A stretch of 64,000 bases of DNA from Desulfobulbaceae bacterium (GCA_024637145.1 JAGXFQ010000037.1:44506-108505); one strand, 5' to 3'. Shown: positions 1 through 11,269, counted from the stretch's first letter. Translations and numbers: made by a program. The notes: a model not told the origin generated them from the letters alone.

Positions 1-10
1 GGAGCCTTTT

Positions 11-832
11 ATGGGTTTGCTGACCATTGATGAAGATCGCTGCCAGAAAGACGGCCTTTGTGCCCTGGTCTGTCCCTTTCGGCTTATTGCCCTGGAGGTG
101 GGGAAGACCTTTCCCCGGGCCGTACCCGGGGCCAAGGAGCGCTGCATTAGGTGCGGCCATTGCCAGGCCGTCTGCCCCCATGGCGCCCTGGCCCTGCCGG
201 ATATGGAGCAGGAGTGGCCGCCTTTTGAGGCCGGCCGTCTGCCCGATCTGGCCCAACTCACCCAGCTGGTCCGCGGCCGCCGCTCCATCAGGGTCTATCG
301 CCAAAAAAGCGTTGACCGGGAGCTCCTGGGGCGTTGTATCGAGCTGGCCCATTTCGCCCCCACGGCGCGCAACAGCCAGCAGATCAGCTGGCTGGTCATT
401 GATGACAAGGAGGAGCTGAGGCGCCTCACGGAACATGCCTTTGACTGGATGCGTTCTTTGCTGGCCAGCGACGACCCCCTGGCAGGACATTACGGGGTCC
501 AGGGGCTGATTCGGGCCTGGGAAAAGGGTTATGACGGCATCCTGCGTCATGCCCCGGGCCTGGTGGTGATGCATGGTCCTCAGGATTATCGGCTGGCCCA
601 GATGGACAGTACCATTTTATTGACCACCTTTGAGCTTATTGCCTTTGCCCAGGGCATCGGGACCTGCTGGGCCGGCTTTTTTCAGATGGCCGCCGGCAAC
701 TGGCTTGCCCTGCAGGAGGCCCTGCAGCTCCCAGAGGGCCATGGGCTCACCGCTGCCATGATGGTGGGCTATCCTCGCTTTTCGTTTCAGCGTCTGCCGC
801 CGCGCCAACAGACCCGGCTGAGCTGGCGTTGA
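11..832 (+). CDS. Nitroreductase-family protein with N-terminal 2x[4Fe-4S] ferredoxin domain
   Basis: CxxDGLCALVCP / CIRCGHCQAVCP motifs followed by RRSIRVY...APTARNSQ nitroreductase motif. Confidence 0.85.
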   Translation: MGLLTIDEDRCQKDGLCALVCPFRLIALEVGKTFPRAVPGAKERCIRCGHCQAVCPHGALALPDMEQEWPPFEAGRLPDLAQLTQLVRGRRSIRVYRQKSVDRELLGRCIELAHFAPTARNSQQISWLVIDDKEELRRLTEHAFDWMRSLLASDDPLAGHYGVQGLIRAWEKGYDGILRHAPGLVVMHGPQDYRLAQMDSTILLTTFELIAFAQGIGTCWAGFFQMAAGNWLALQEALQLPEGHGLTAAMMVGYPRFSFQRLPPRQQTRLSWR

Positions 833-843
833 TGGGGGCAGAC

Positions 844-889
844 GTCACCGTAAGGTAACTTCAGGGAGGTTGTGTTACCTTGCGGTGAC
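844..889. repeat. 16-bp inverted repeat GTCACCGTAAGGTAAC / GTTACCTTGCGGTGAC with 14-nt spacer
   Basis: Arms read directly; one mismatch (G-T) in 16; no T-tract follows. Confidence 0.7.
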
Positions 890-914
890 ACTAACGGCGG
901 CCAGTCAGCCCTCA

Positions 915-940
915 GGCGGCTGCTTCCAGCCGCCTTTTTT
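915..940 (+). terminator. Rho-independent terminator downstream of nitroreductase gene
   Basis: GGCGGCTG-CTTC-CAGCCGCC-TTTTTT. Confidence 0.9.
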
Positions 941-1167
941 CCCCGGGGCCGCACTCCTTTTGTCCTCTTCTTCCACCTCTTTTGCCGTGCCTCTTGCGCC
1001 TGGCATGGCCCTTGCTACTTTCTTCCTGGGTTTTGCCAAAAAACCGTGTCAGAAAAAGGGTTTGTCTTTTGGCACCCTTTTTTGCCATCCTGAATATGTC
1101 ACCATGGCCGGGTTATTGTGACCGGGCGTTTGAATTGGAATATGAGGAAACAAACAAGGGAGGCGCT

Positions 1168-1404
1168 ATGAATATTGCCGGAGTTGTCCTGCAAGCCAGG
1201 CCCACGGATCTTGCGACGGTGCAGGCACAGCTTGCGACCATGGCCGGTGTTGAGGTCCACGGCATTCATGAGAATGGCCGCCTGGTGGTAACCGTTGTTG
1301 AGGAGGGCTACCGGGAGACCAGTGACATTGTGCTGCGTCTTCATCAGGTGCCGGGGGTTTTGAATGCCTCTCTCGTCTATCAGCATAGCGAAGATATTGG
1401 CTAA
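1168..1404 (+). CDS. napD: Periplasmic nitrate reductase chaperone NapD
   Basis: [12 protein letters not shown]... NapD-like; immediately upstream of napA; internal ATG of ORF 982..1404. Confidence 0.85.
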   Translation: MNIAGVVLQARPTDLATVQAQLATMAGVEVHGIHENGRLVVTVVEEGYRETSDIVLRLHQVPGVLNASLVYQHSEDIG

Positions 1405-1414
1405 GGAGAAAATC

Positions 1415-3925
1415 ATGAAGTTATCCAGACGTACATTTATCAAGAGTAATGCCGTGGCTGCCACGGCGCTGGCCGCCGGCATATCCCTGCCTGAGGCGGA
1501 GGCCCTGGCCCAGGAAGGCGATCTCAATATCCGTTGGGACAAGGCCCCCTGTCGTTTCTGCGGCACGGGCTGCTCGGTGCTGGTTGGTACCAAGGAGGGT
1601 CGGGTGGTGGCCACCCAGGGTGACCCTGATGCCCCCGTTAACCGCGGTCTTAACTGCATCAAGGGCTATTTTCTCTCCAAGATCATGTATGGCAAGGATC
1701 GCCTGCAGACCCCTTTGCTCCGCAAGAAAAACGGTAAATATGACAAGGAGGGCGATTTCACGGCGGTGAGCTGGGACGAGGCCCTGGACACCATGGCCGC
1801 CAAATTCAAGGAGGCCCTTAAGAAAAAGGGCCCCAGCTCGGTGGGTATGTTCGGCTCGGGCCAGTGGACGGTCTTTGAGGGCTATGCCGCCTCCAAGCTG
1901 ATGAAGGCGGGTCTGCGCACCAATAATCTTGATCCCAATGCCCGCCACTGCATGGCCTCGGCCGTGGCCGGCTTTATGCGGACCTTCGGCTCTGACGAGC
2001 CCATGGGCTGCTATGACGATTTGGAGTATGCCGATGGTTTTGTGCTCTGGGGCGCCAATATGTCGGAGATGCACCCCATTCTCTGGTCCCGGCTCACGGA
2101 TCGGCGTCTCACCGCCCCCCATGTCAAGGTGGCGGTGCTCTCCACCTTTGAGAACAGGAATTTTGAACTGGCTGACCTGGGTATGGTCTTCAAGCCCCAG
2201 ACCGATCTGGTTATCCTCAACTTTATCGCCAACTACATCATTGAAAACAACGCGGTGAATAGCGATTTTGTCGGTAAACATGTGCGTTTTAAAAAGGGGA
2301 ATACGGATATCGGCTACGGCCTCCGGCCCGAGGATGAACGGGAGAGCAAGGCGGTCAATGCCACCAAGGCAGGGGGCAGTGTTGATATCACCTTTGCGGA
2401 GTATAAAAAATTTGTTGCCGACTATACCCTGGACAAGACCCAGGAGATGACCGGCGTGCCCAAGGAGCAGCTGCTGGAACTGGCCGAGATGTACGCCGAT
2501 CCCAAGCGTAAGATCGTCTCCTACTGGACCATGGGTTTCAACCAGCATACCCGCGGCACCTGGGCCAATAACCTCGTCTATAACATCCATCTGTTGACCG
2601 GCAAGATCTCGGAACCCGGCAACGGCCCTTTCTCCCTCACCGGCCAGCCCTCTGCCTGCGGCACGGCCCGGGAGGTGGGCACCTTTGCCCATCGTCTTCC
2701 TGCCGATCTGGTGGTGACGAAGGAGGGCCACCGAGATTTCGCAGAACAGATCTGGCAGTTGCCCAAGGGCACCATCTCCGGCCAGGTGGGGTACCACGCC
2801 GTGCTCCAGAACCGCATGCTCAAGGATGGCAAGCTCAATGCCTACTGGGTCATGTGCAACAACAACGTCCAGGCCGCCGCCAATCTTAATGAGGAGACCC
2901 TGCCCGGCTATCGAAACCCGGAAAATTTCATTGTGGTTTCCGATCCCTATCCCACGGTAACCGCCATGGCTGCTGATCTTATCCTGCCCACGGCCATGTG
3001 GGTGGAAAAGGAGGGGGCCTATGGCAATGCCGAACGCCGCACTCAGTTCTGGCGGCAGCAGGTGGAGGCTCCGGAAGGGGCCAAGAGCGATCTCTGGCAG
3101 ATGGTGGAGTTTGCCAAACGGTTCAAGGTGGAGGAGGTGTGGCCGGCAGAGCTTATTGCCGGCAAGCCCGAATATCGCGGCAAGACACTTTATGATATCC
3201 TCTATGCCAACGGTCAGGTCAATAAATACCCCACGCAGAAGGTGGTGGACGGCGCCGGCAATGAGTATCAAAATAGTGAAATGGCCCATTTCGGCTTCTA
3301 CCTCCAGAAGGGACTCTTTGAGGAGTACCGCCTCTTTGGTCTGCAGGGACCGAAGAAGGGCCATGAACTGGGGGCCTTTGATGATTATCACAAGGCCCGC
3401 GGTCTGCGCTGGCCGATAATCGACGGCAAGGAAACCCTGTGGCGTTACCGGGAGGGCTATGACCCCCATGTGGCCAAGGGCAGCGGCCTGCAGTTTTACG
3501 GCCATAAGGACAACAAGGCCCATATCTTTGCCCTGCCCTATGAGCCGCCGGCCGAGTCCCCGGACCAGGAGTATGATCTCTGGCTCTGTACCGGCCGTGT
3601 TCTGGAGCATTGGCATTCCGGCTCCATGACCCAGCGGGTGCCTGAGCTCTACAGGGCCGTCCCCCATGCCGTGCTCTTCATGCATCCGGAGGACGCCAAA
3701 GAGCGTGGCCTGCGCCGGGGCATGCCGGTGAAGATTGCCTCGCGGCGCGGCGAGGTCACCGCCAGTGTCGAGACCAGGGGCCGCAACAAGATGCCCCGGG
3801 GCATGGTCTTTCTGCCCTGGTTTGATGCCCGGCGTTTGGCGAATAAGCTGATTTTGGACGCCACCTGTCCCATTTCCAAGGAGACGGATTATAAGAAATG
3901 TGCCGTCAGGGTGGAACGGGCTTAG
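1415..3925 (+). CDS. napA: Periplasmic nitrate reductase catalytic subunit NapA (Mo-bisMGD, Tat signal)
   Basis: SRRTFIKS Tat motif, CRFCGTGC 4Fe-4S motif, molybdopterin oxidoreductase domains. Confidence 0.95.
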   Translation: MKLSRRTFIKSNAVAATALAAGISLPEAEALAQEGDLNIRWDKAPCRFCGTGCSVLVGTKEGRVVATQGDPDAPVNRGLNCIKGYFLSKIMYGKDRLQTPLLRKKNGKYDKEGDFTAVSWDEALDTMAAKFKEALKKKGPSSVGMFGSGQWTVFEGYAASKLMKAGLRTNNLDPNARHCMASAVAGFMRTFGSDEPMGCYDDLEYADGFVLWGANMSEMHPILWSRLTDRRLTAPHVKVAVLSTFENRNFELADLGMVFKPQTDLVILNFIANYIIENNAVNSDFVGKHVRFKKGNTDIGYGLRPEDERESKAVNATKAGGSVDITFAEYKKFVADYTLDKTQEMTGVPKEQLLELAEMYADPKRKIVSYWTMGFNQHTRGTWANNLVYNIHLLTGKISEPGNGPFSLTGQPSACGTAREVGTFAHRLPADLVVTKEGHRDFAEQIWQLPKGTISGQVGYHAVLQNRMLKDGKLNAYWVMCNNNVQAAANLNEETLPGYRNPENFIVVSDPYPTVTAMAADLILPTAMWVEKEGAYGNAERRTQFWRQQVEAPEGAKSDLWQMVEFAKRFKVEEVWPAELIAGKPEYRGKTLYDILYANGQVNKYPTQKVVDGAGNEYQNSEMAHFGFYLQKGLFEEYRLFGLQGPKKGHELGAFDDYHKARGLRWPIIDGKETLWRYREGYDPHVAKGSGLQFYGHKDNKAHIFALPYEPPAESPDQEYDLWLCTGRVLEHWHSGSMTQRVPELYRAVPHAVLFMHPEDAKERGLRRGMPVKIASRRGEVTASVETRGRNKMPRGMVFLPWFDARRLANKLILDATCPISKETDYKKCAVRVERA

Positions 3926-4722
3926 GCCGGGGGCGTGGTGTGGGAAAGAAGAGTAAAGGCATAAAGGAAACCAGCCGTCGCCAGTTTCTGGCGGATGGGA
4001 CCAAGGCCGCCTGCGGTGCGGCCCTGCTGGGCGTTGCTGCCGGTTTCGGGGCCAGGCAGGCCGGGGCCTCGTCCCAGGTCTTTGTCCGGCCTCCGGGGGC
4101 GGGCCTGGAGAGCGAGTTTCTCTCCTCCTGCCTGCGCTGCGGCCAATGCCTCCGGGCCTGTCCCTATGACACCCTGCAGATGGCGGGGCTTTTCAGCCCT
4201 GTGGCCACCGGTACCCCCTTTTTTCAACCCCGGCAGGTGCCCTGCGAGATGTGTGAGGATCTGCCCTGTGTCCGGGCCTGTCCCAGCGGGGCCCTGGACC
4301 CTGAGCTCACGGATGTCACCCAGGCCCGCATGGGCCTGGCCGTGCTCATTGATCAGGAGACCTGCCTTAACTATCTGGGCCTGCGTTGCGGTGTCTGTTA
4401 CCGTTCCTGCCCCCAGATTGACAAGGCCTTGACCCTGGAGGCCCAGCATAACCAGAGGAGCGGCAAACATACCCTTTTTCTGCCCAAGGTCCATTCCGAG
4501 CATTGTACGGGCTGTGGCAAGTGCGAAAGATCCTGTGTCTTGGAGACATCGGCCATCAAGGTGCTGCCCCTGGACCTGGCCAAGGGTGCCCTGGGCCACC
4601 ATTATCGTCTGGGCTGGGAGGAGAAGGCCAGAAAGGGGAGAAGCCTCATCCCGGAAGCCCTGGATCTGCCCGACCGTCTGCCGGAATTTACGCCCCCCTT
4701 CGGGCCGGAGGGTACACCATGA
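3898..4722 (+). CDS. napG: Ferredoxin-type protein NapG (possible GTG start at 3940)
   Basis: SRRQFLADG Tat-like signal, four Cys clusters, position between napA and napH. Confidence 0.88.
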   Translation: MCRQGGTGLGRGRGVGKKSKGIKETSRRQFLADGTKAACGAALLGVAAGFGARQAGASSQVFVRPPGAGLESEFLSSCLRCGQCLRACPYDTLQMAGLFSPVATGTPFFQPRQVPCEMCEDLPCVRACPSGALDPELTDVTQARMGLAVLIDQETCLNYLGLRCGVCYRSCPQIDKALTLEAQHNQRSGKHTLFLPKVHSEHCTGCGKCERSCVLETSAIKVLPLDLAKGALGHHYRLGWEEKARKGRSLIPEALDLPDRLPEFTPPFGPEGTP

Positions 4723-5534
4723 AATGGCTCATCCTGCGGCGAAGCAGTCAGCTCATGGTCCTGGGTTTTTTTCTCCTGGGGCCCTTGGCCGGCATCTGGC
4801 TGATATCCGGGAGTCTTTCTGCTTCCCTGACCCTGGATCTCCTGCCGCTTACCGATCCCCTGGTCTTTCTGCAGACCCTTTTCAGCGGCCATAAACCGGC
4901 GGCCCCGGCCTTGATAGGGGTCCTTGTGGTTATTATTTTCTACGGGCTGGTGGGGGGGCGGGTCTTTTGTTCCTGGGTCTGCCCCGTCAATATCATTGCC
5001 GATTCCACGGCCTGGCTGCGTGACAGGATCGGCATCAGAGGGGTTCTTTTTTTTTCAAACAGCAGTCGCTACTGGTTGCTGGCCATGGTGGGCGGCCTGG
5101 CCCTGGTTTTTCAGTCAGCCCTCTGGGAGATGATCAATCCGGTAACCATTTTCCCCAGGGCCATTATTTTTGGGCTCTCCAGCGCCCTAGTGGTGGCTGC
5201 CGCCCTCTTTTTTTTCGATCTGCTGCTGGGTAAGAGGGGCTGGTGCCAGATCTGCCCCACCGGGGCCTTTTACAGCCTGCTTGGCTATCTGAGCCCGCTC
5301 AAGGTGATTGCCGGCAACAGAGAAAGATGTGATCAGTGTCAGGCCTGTTACCGGGTCTGCCCTGAACCCCAGGTCCTTCATGAACCCTTGCGGGTGGAGG
5401 GCTCCTCCCCGGTGATTCGTTCCGGGCAATGTACCAATTGTGGGCGCTGCATCGATGTCTGTCCCCAGTCGGTATTTAAATTTGGCAACAGATTCTCACC
5501 AGAGAATAAAGGCAAGGCAATAAAGAACGCCTGA
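4719..5534 (+). CDS. napH: Quinol dehydrogenase ferredoxin subunit NapH
   Basis: Membrane helices, CxxxCP repeats (SWVCPVN, QICPTGA), two 4Fe-4S motifs; ATGA overlap with napG. Confidence 0.9.
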   Translation: MKWLILRRSSQLMVLGFFLLGPLAGIWLISGSLSASLTLDLLPLTDPLVFLQTLFSGHKPAAPALIGVLVVIIFYGLVGGRVFCSWVCPVNIIADSTAWLRDRIGIRGVLFFSNSSRYWLLAMVGGLALVFQSALWEMINPVTIFPRAIIFGLSSALVVAAALFFFDLLLGKRGWCQICPTGAFYSLLGYLSPLKVIAGNRERCDQCQACYRVCPEPQVLHEPLRVEGSSPVIRSGQCTNCGRCIDVCPQSVFKFGNRFSPENKGKAIKNA

Positions 5535-5581
5535 TAAGGATGCGTCGGCTGCTGCTGACCGAAGGAAGAGGAGTTGATAAA

Positions 5582-6025
5582 ATGAAGAAACATACAGCGA
5601 AAGGAGTGGTAAGCCTGCTGGCGCTGGCTGCCATGGCCTTGCCTGTCCAGGCCGAGGAACTGAAATCTCTGAGGGGCAACCGTGATCTTGACGCCGGCTC
5701 TGAACCGCCGGAAATTAACCGGCTGATAGCTGATGACCGGCCCATTCCCCGTAATTATGTGCAACAGCCTCCCCTCATTCCCCATAAGACAGAGGGCTAC
5801 CGCATTGATCGCAACTATAATAAATGTCTGAGCTGCCATAGCTGGGCCAATTATAAGCAGGCCCGGGCCACCAAGATTCCGCCCACCCATTTTGTTGGCA
5901 GGGAGGGCAAGGAGCTGGCCAACGTCTCTGCCGCCAGATATTTCTGTACCCAGTGCCATGTACCCCAGACAGATACCCGGCCCCTTGTGGAAAACGAGTT
6001 TGAGCCCGTTAAGGCCTTGAAATAA
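5582..6025 (+). CDS. napB: Diheme cytochrome c NapB
   Basis: CLSCH and CTQCH heme motifs, signal peptide, nap cluster. Confidence 0.9.
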   Translation: MKKHTAKGVVSLLALAAMALPVQAEELKSLRGNRDLDAGSEPPEINRLIADDRPIPRNYVQQPPLIPHKTEGYRIDRNYNKCLSCHSWANYKQARATKIPPTHFVGREGKELANVSAARYFCTQCHVPQTDTRPLVENEFEPVKALK

Positions 6026-6062
6026 GATATTAAGACGAAGAGTTTAAGTCGGGAGTTGTCAC

Positions 6063-6632
6063 ATGGTCGCAGCAACTAATAAAAAATATTTCAGGTGGGG
6101 GGTTTTTCTCTTTGGCGGGGTGGCAGGCATGCTCTTACTTGCCCTCTTTCTGGGCGAACTCCATTATTCGGCCACTGAGAAATTCTGCATCTCCTGTCAT
6201 GAGATGGAGGCCAACGTCTATATGGAGTACAAGGAGACCGCCCATTATATAAATAAGTCCGGTGTGCGGGCCACCTGCACTGATTGCCATCTCTCGCAGA
6301 ATTTAATAGAGAAGGTGGGACGCAAGGTCAAGGCCGCCCGGGAAGTATTTCACCATTTCAAGGGCACCATCAATACCCGGGAGAAATTTCTCGACAAAAG
6401 GCTGGTGTTGGCGGAAAGTGTGTGGGCCGAGATGAGGGCCAATGATTCACGGGAGTGTCGCACCTGTCATTCGGCCGCCAATATGGATTATACCAAACAG
6501 TCACGACGGGCCATGGAGCAACATATCAGGGGCGATGATGAAAAGAAAACCTGCATTGAGTGCCATAAGGGCATTGCGCACCGGCTCCCGAATATGCAGA
6601 CCATTGATCCCTCGGCGGTGCTTGGGAACTGA
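6063..6632 (+). CDS. napC: Tetraheme cytochrome c NapC/NirT family
   Basis: CISCH, CTDCH, CRTCH, CIECH; N-terminal TM helix. Confidence 0.9.
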   Translation: MVAATNKKYFRWGVFLFGGVAGMLLLALFLGELHYSATEKFCISCHEMEANVYMEYKETAHYINKSGVRATCTDCHLSQNLIEKVGRKVKAAREVFHHFKGTINTREKFLDKRLVLAESVWAEMRANDSRECRTCHSAANMDYTKQSRRAMEQHIRGDDEKKTCIECHKGIAHRLPNMQTIDPSAVLGN

Positions 6633-6658
6633 TAACGGCGTTGTCTCTGCCACCCCCC

Positions 6659-6704
6659 AAATACCCCTCCCCTCTGGCATCAGAGGCGAGGGGTATTTTT
6701 TTTT
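6659..6704 (+). terminator. Terminator of nap operon
   Basis: AAATACCCCTCcCCTCTGgcatCAGAGGcGAGGGGTATTT followed by T-run. Confidence 0.9.
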
Positions 6705-6998
6705 GGAAACGGTCTCTTTGCAAGCCGCCGGGATCAACCATAGCGCTTCATTACAATCTTTCTTTGCCAGGGCTTTTCCCGGAAGAGGATTTTGCCAAAA
6801 AAGCGACCGCAGCCATAGACCATTGGCAGGGGCCAAAAGGCAGAGAGGCCTTTCCTGGCCGGCTCATATCTGGTATGCCTCTCCATCTGCCAGGGCATGG
6901 CCGGGCCTTTTTCTGGCAATAACCTGATAATGAAGGAGAAAATCCGGCGCTGTTTTGCTGCTTTGGCGCTCAACAAAGAAAATGGAGATGAAGGAGGG

Positions 6999-7442
6999 AT
7001 GATGTTTGCACATGATACCACCCAGGCGGACCTGGCTGCTTTTATTGCCGGCTGGCAGCAAGATGACCTCGGCACCAGAGACGCCTTTATTCATCTGGGC
7101 GAGCTGCTTTTAAAAAAGGAACATTCCCTGGTTTCCTTTCAGGCCCGTCCGGGCATAACTTATTCCCTGCGGGGCCATATCGCTGCGGCTCAGCAGGAGG
7201 AAGGGCCTCTCTACGCCATGATTGATGTCATTGATGACGATCCCGGCCAGCGTTGGCTCTCAATCTGTTTCTATGGGGAGAGGATATCCGACCCGGAGGA
7301 GCGGGGCGATTTTGTGCCCGGCGGTCTGCTGGGCCAGGATGCGCTCTGTTTCGACTATGATGGCCACGATGAGGAGCTTCTGGGCTATATTACCCGGCGC
7401 ATTGCTGAGGCGTACCACGCCACGCAGGACCTGGTCATCTGA
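6999..7442 (+). CDS. Hypothetical protein
   Basis: ORF with AAGGAGGG ribosome-binding site before ATG at 6999. Confidence 0.6.
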   Translation: MMFAHDTTQADLAAFIAGWQQDDLGTRDAFIHLGELLLKKEHSLVSFQARPGITYSLRGHIAAAQQEEGPLYAMIDVIDDDPGQRWLSICFYGERISDPEERGDFVPGGLLGQDALCFDYDGHDEELLGYITRRIAEAYHATQDLVI

Positions 7443-7746
7443 AGCAAAGAGGGGGTATGTCAGCCAGATGCTAGGCCGCCTTCTCGCCAGCCTCCATGAC
7501 CGCGACAGGTACATGGTTGACAGCACGGTGACCCCCGAGATAGCTTTGTAAAAGGCGTGGGGGTCAGATGAGGGTGTGCCGGGCAGGGAGAAGAGAGGAG
7601 TCGTCATTCTCCAAGAAGGGGAAACAATAATTGGCTGATCAGGAAGATACATGCCGGACGTCTGAAAAGTCCGTGGCGGCGCGGCAACTGTCTTTGCTCA
7701 GGGGCAGCAATGTCCTTTTGCGTGCCGCTGTTATCCAAGGAGATAG

Positions 7747-9063
7747 GTGATGAACAAGATCTGTAAAGCCATGGGCGTAGCCTTGCTGGCTCTGGTGACC
7801 CTGCCGGTGTCCGGATCTGCCGGCGAAGGAGAGAGTGCATCCCTTCGTGGTCAGATAAAGGCCCTGAATGCGAAGGTGGCGGAGCTGGAGGCGATGGAGG
7901 AGCGCCTTGCTGAACTGGAAAGCATGATAAGCGGTGAACTGGAGCAGCAGCCGGTCATCCGGGCGGAAGTCGACCAGGAGGGCGAGGATTATTTCGATAT
8001 CGGCGGGGCCTTGCGCTTCAATTATATGTACAAGGATTGGGATAGCAAGACCCAAGACAGAGGCGGGGATTTTGATATCGATACCTTCCGCTTCAATGTG
8101 GATGGTTCTTTCAAGGACGTGCTGATCTCCGCCGAATATCGCTTTTACGGGGACGACGGCAGTAACTACAATTTCCTCCACCATGGCTGGATCGGCTATG
8201 ACTTCAGCGAGAGCGTGCAGGCCCAGCTTGGCGTGACCCAGGTGCCCTTTGGCATCCTCCCCTACGCCTCCCACAATTTTTTCTTTCAGCTCCCCTATTA
8301 TGTGGGTCTGGAGGATGATTATGACGCCGGCCTCAAGCTTGTCTATGACCGGGCGCCCTGGAATCTCCAGCTCGCCTTTTTTAAGAGTTCCGAGTATGGG
8401 GCGGCCAACAGCGAGCGCTACTCATATGACGTGGTCCATGCCGAGTATGACGGCGACGAGTATCGTAATGAGGAGAGCAACCAGCTCAATGTCCGGCTGG
8501 CCTACGCCCTTGACCATGGCCAAGGGCGCGGCAGCACGGAACTGGGTTTTTCCGGTGAGGTGGGCCAGCTCTACAACAGCACCACAGAGAAGAACGGCAG
8601 CCGGGTGGCCGGGGCGGTGCATCTCAACACCACCCTTGATCGCTGGAATCTGATGGTGGAGGCCCTCCGCTATCAATATAATCAGGACAATCCCGCCGGC
8701 CTTGATGACGGTCTTGTGGTCATGGGCGCCTATGACGCCCCCTATAAGGTGGCAAGGGCCGGCAATATCTACATGGCCGGGCTCAGTTACAGCCTGCCGG
8801 TCCATTGGGGGCCCATTACCGACCTCACCTTTTATGATGATTATTCCTTCCTGGACAAGGATGAAAACGACTACCAGGATTCCCAGCAGAATGTGCTGGG
8901 CGTGGCCATAACCGCGGGGCCGGTCTATACCTATATTGATTTTGCCATGGGCAAAAATCATCCCTGGCTCGGTCCGGGTTGGACCGACTCCCTGGCCGGA
9001 GGCGATGGCGCGGATGATGCGTGGCACAGCCGCTTTAACATCAATTTCGGTTACTATTTTTAG
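7747..9063 (+). CDS. OprP/OprO-like porin with N-terminal coiled coil
   Basis: Signal peptide, ALNAKVAELEAMEERLAELES coiled coil, aromatic/Gly beta-barrel pattern ending FNINFGYYF. Confidence 0.8.
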   Translation: MMNKICKAMGVALLALVTLPVSGSAGEGESASLRGQIKALNAKVAELEAMEERLAELESMISGELEQQPVIRAEVDQEGEDYFDIGGALRFNYMYKDWDSKTQDRGGDFDIDTFRFNVDGSFKDVLISAEYRFYGDDGSNYNFLHHGWIGYDFSESVQAQLGVTQVPFGILPYASHNFFFQLPYYVGLEDDYDAGLKLVYDRAPWNLQLAFFKSSEYGAANSERYSYDVVHAEYDGDEYRNEESNQLNVRLAYALDHGQGRGSTELGFSGEVGQLYNSTTEKNGSRVAGAVHLNTTLDRWNLMVEALRYQYNQDNPAGLDDGLVVMGAYDAPYKVARAGNIYMAGLSYSLPVHWGPITDLTFYDDYSFLDKDENDYQDSQQNVLGVAITAGPVYTYIDFAMGKNHPWLGPGWTDSLAGGDGADDAWHSRFNINFGYYF

Positions 9064-9146
9064 GCCCTTTCTTGAGAAGGGCTCCAAAACCCTCTTTGGC
9101 CATGACACCTGGTGGCTGGGCAGCAGCAGACCCAAAAGAAGAGGCT

Positions 9147-9197
9147 GGGCCATAAAAAACCCTGCGGCAGATCCTGCCGCAGGGTTTTTTATGGCCC
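9147..9197. terminator. Bidirectional terminator between convergent porin and htpG genes
   Basis: Perfect 24-bp inverted repeat GGGCCATAAAAAACCCTGCGGCAG / CTGCCGCAGGGTTTTTTATGGCCC with 3-nt loop. Confidence 0.95.
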
Positions 9198-9215
9198 GTA
9201 ATGAGGGGGGCGCCT

Positions 9216-11081
9216 TTATTTCAGGGCCCGCTCCAGGATCTTGTAGTTGCGCTCTACCATGGAGCGGGGTTCGCTGAGCAGACCGGCCTGGATCAGGGCG
9301 TTGTCGTAGATCTGTTCAACAACGTTTTTGGCAAACTCCTCATCCTTGACCCGCATTTCAGCCAGCCCCTTGATCAGGGAGTGGCTGGTGTTGATCTCCA
9401 GGGTCTTGGAGCTGATCTGGTGCTCCTGGTTGGTGGCCTTGAGGATCCTCTCCATGGAGCTGGTGAAGATACTGTCCGGATTGACGATGATGGCCGGGCT
9501 GCCCACCAGCCGTTTGGAGGCCACCACCTCCTTGACCTGGTCGCCCAAGGTCTCCTTCATCCACTTGAGCAGGCTGGTGGCCACCGTGGATTCCAGCTCT
9601 TCCGGTTTTTCAGCCGCCTCTGCCTTCTCCTCTTCGGCGTCTTTGGGCAGGTCAATATCGGCCCGGTCCGCGGATACCAGCTTTTTGGAGTCAAACTCCC
9701 CCAGATGACTGAAGACAAAATCATCAATGGGCTCCATGGTGTAGATCACCTCAATATCATTCTTTTTAAAGGCCTCCAGGTAGGGTCCCGCCTCAATGGC
9801 TTCCCGGCTGGGACCGTTGACGTAATAGATCTCTTTCTGCTCTTCCTTCATCCTTGCCACATAGTCGCTGAGGGCGATCTGCTGACCTGGTTCTGATTTG
9901 GAGGATTCAAAGCGCAGAAGTCTGGCCAGGGCCTCTCTGTGCATGAAATCGCTGGTGGCGCCCTCTTTGAGGAAGATGCCAAAGGTCTTCCAGATCTTTT
10001 CGTAGGTCGCGGGTTCTTTTTCAGCCAGCTCGGTCAGGTGTTTCAGAAAGCGGCTGGTGATGATCTTGTTGAGCTTGACCACCAGGGCACTGTCCTGCAG
10101 GGCCTGGCGCGAGATGTTCAGGGGCAGGTCTTCGCTGTCCACCACGCCTTTGACAAAGCGCAGCCATTCGGGCAGGATAGCTGCGCTATCTTGTTCAATA
10201 AGGATTTTCTGGCAGTAGAGGCTGACCCCCGGATCCATGCGACCAAAGCCCAGAGTCTCCAGGTTTTCCTGGGGTACGAAGAGCAGGGCCTTGATGGCCA
10301 GAGGGGCATCAGCGGCAAAGTGCAGGGTGGTTACGGGTTCGTCCATGGCATTGGCGATGAACTTGTAAAACTCATTATACTCTGCCGCTTTGATATCCTG
10401 CTTGGATTTGGCCCACAGGGCCTGGACCGTATTGACGGTTTCACCGGCCACCTTGATGGGAAAGGGCACAAAGTTGGAGTATTGTTTGATGATGCGCTTT
10501 ATCATCTGCTCAGAGGCATAATCGTAGCTCTCCTCGTTGAGGTCGATGATGATCTTGGTGCCGCGATGGAGTCCGGGGCAGGATGTTAAGGTGTAGCTGC
10601 CGGCTCCCTCGGAGGCCCATTCGCAGCCTTCGGCATCGACACGGTAGGAACGGGACTGGACCCGGACCTTGTTGGCCACCATAAAGGCGGCATAAAAGCC
10701 GACCCCGAACTGACCGATGAGGCTGACATCCTTTTTGGCGGCCTCGGCCAGGCCGGAGAAGAAATTTTTGGAGCCGGAATGGGCAATGGTGCCCAGGTTC
10801 TGTTCTAATTCCGCCCGGGTCATGCCGATGCCTGAATCCGTAATGGTCAGGGTATGTTCTTTGTCATCAAAGCTGATGGCGATGGCCAGGGGGGCATCCT
10901 GGTCAAAGACCTCGTCTTCCATAAGCTGCTGGTGCCGGAATTTTTCCAGGGCATCGGCGGCATTGGAGATCAGCTCCCTGAGAAAAATATCCCGTTCGGT
11001 ATAGAGGGAGTGGATAACAATATCTAGCAGCTGTTTGACTTCAGCCTGGAACTCTTTGGTTTCACTTTTTACATCTGTCAT
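9216..11081 (-). CDS. htpG: Molecular chaperone HtpG (Hsp90)
   Basis: LYTERDIFLRELISNAADALEKFR, DSGIGMTRAEL, GQFGVGFYAAFMV motifs. Confidence 0.96.
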   Translation of the reverse strand: MTDVKSETKEFQAEVKQLLDIVIHSLYTERDIFLRELISNAADALEKFRHQQLMEDEVFDQDAPLAIAISFDDKEHTLTITDSGIGMTRAELEQNLGTIAHSGSKNFFSGLAEAAKKDVSLIGQFGVGFYAAFMVANKVRVQSRSYRVDAEGCEWASEGAGSYTLTSCPGLHRGTKIIIDLNEESYDYASEQMIKRIIKQYSNFVPFPIKVAGETVNTVQALWAKSKQDIKAAEYNEFYKFIANAMDEPVTTLHFAADAPLAIKALLFVPQENLETLGFGRMDPGVSLYCQKILIEQDSAAILPEWLRFVKGVVDSEDLPLNISRQALQDSALVVKLNKIITSRFLKHLTELAEKEPATYEKIWKTFGIFLKEGATSDFMHREALARLLRFESSKSEPGQQIALSDYVARMKEEQKEIYYVNGPSREAIEAGPYLEAFKKNDIEVIYTMEPIDDFVFSHLGEFDSKKLVSADRADIDLPKDAEEEKAEAAEKPEELESTVATSLLKWMKETLGDQVKEVVASKRLVGSPAIIVNPDSIFTSSMERILKATNQEHQISSKTLEINTSHSLIKGLAEMRVKDEEFAKNVVEQIYDNALIQAGLLSEPRSMVERNYKILERALK

Positions 11082-11194
11082 GATACGACCCTTGCCTTGT
11101 CTGGTGTTTGTAATAAGAGGGGGTTGACCGGTAAAACGAAATAAAATTTAAGCATCAATTTCTGGGTGTCAAGCCGCAATGGTGAGAGATATTA

Positions 11195-11223
11195 TTGACA
11201 TTTAACCAGATTCCTCAGATACT
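11195..11223 (+). promoter_or_regulatory. Candidate sigma70 promoter for receiver-domain gene
   Basis: TTGACA - 17 nt - GATACT. Confidence 0.4.
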
Positions 11224-11269
11224 TTGAACTGGTGAAACCAGTGCAGGTCACAGGAAATGGTAGGAGGAA

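Noticed and set aside
1421-3685. 754-aa ORF antisense to napA
   Set aside because: Antisense to a clearly identified gene; long antisense ORFs are expected from GC-rich codon bias, and the translation has no recognisable domain.
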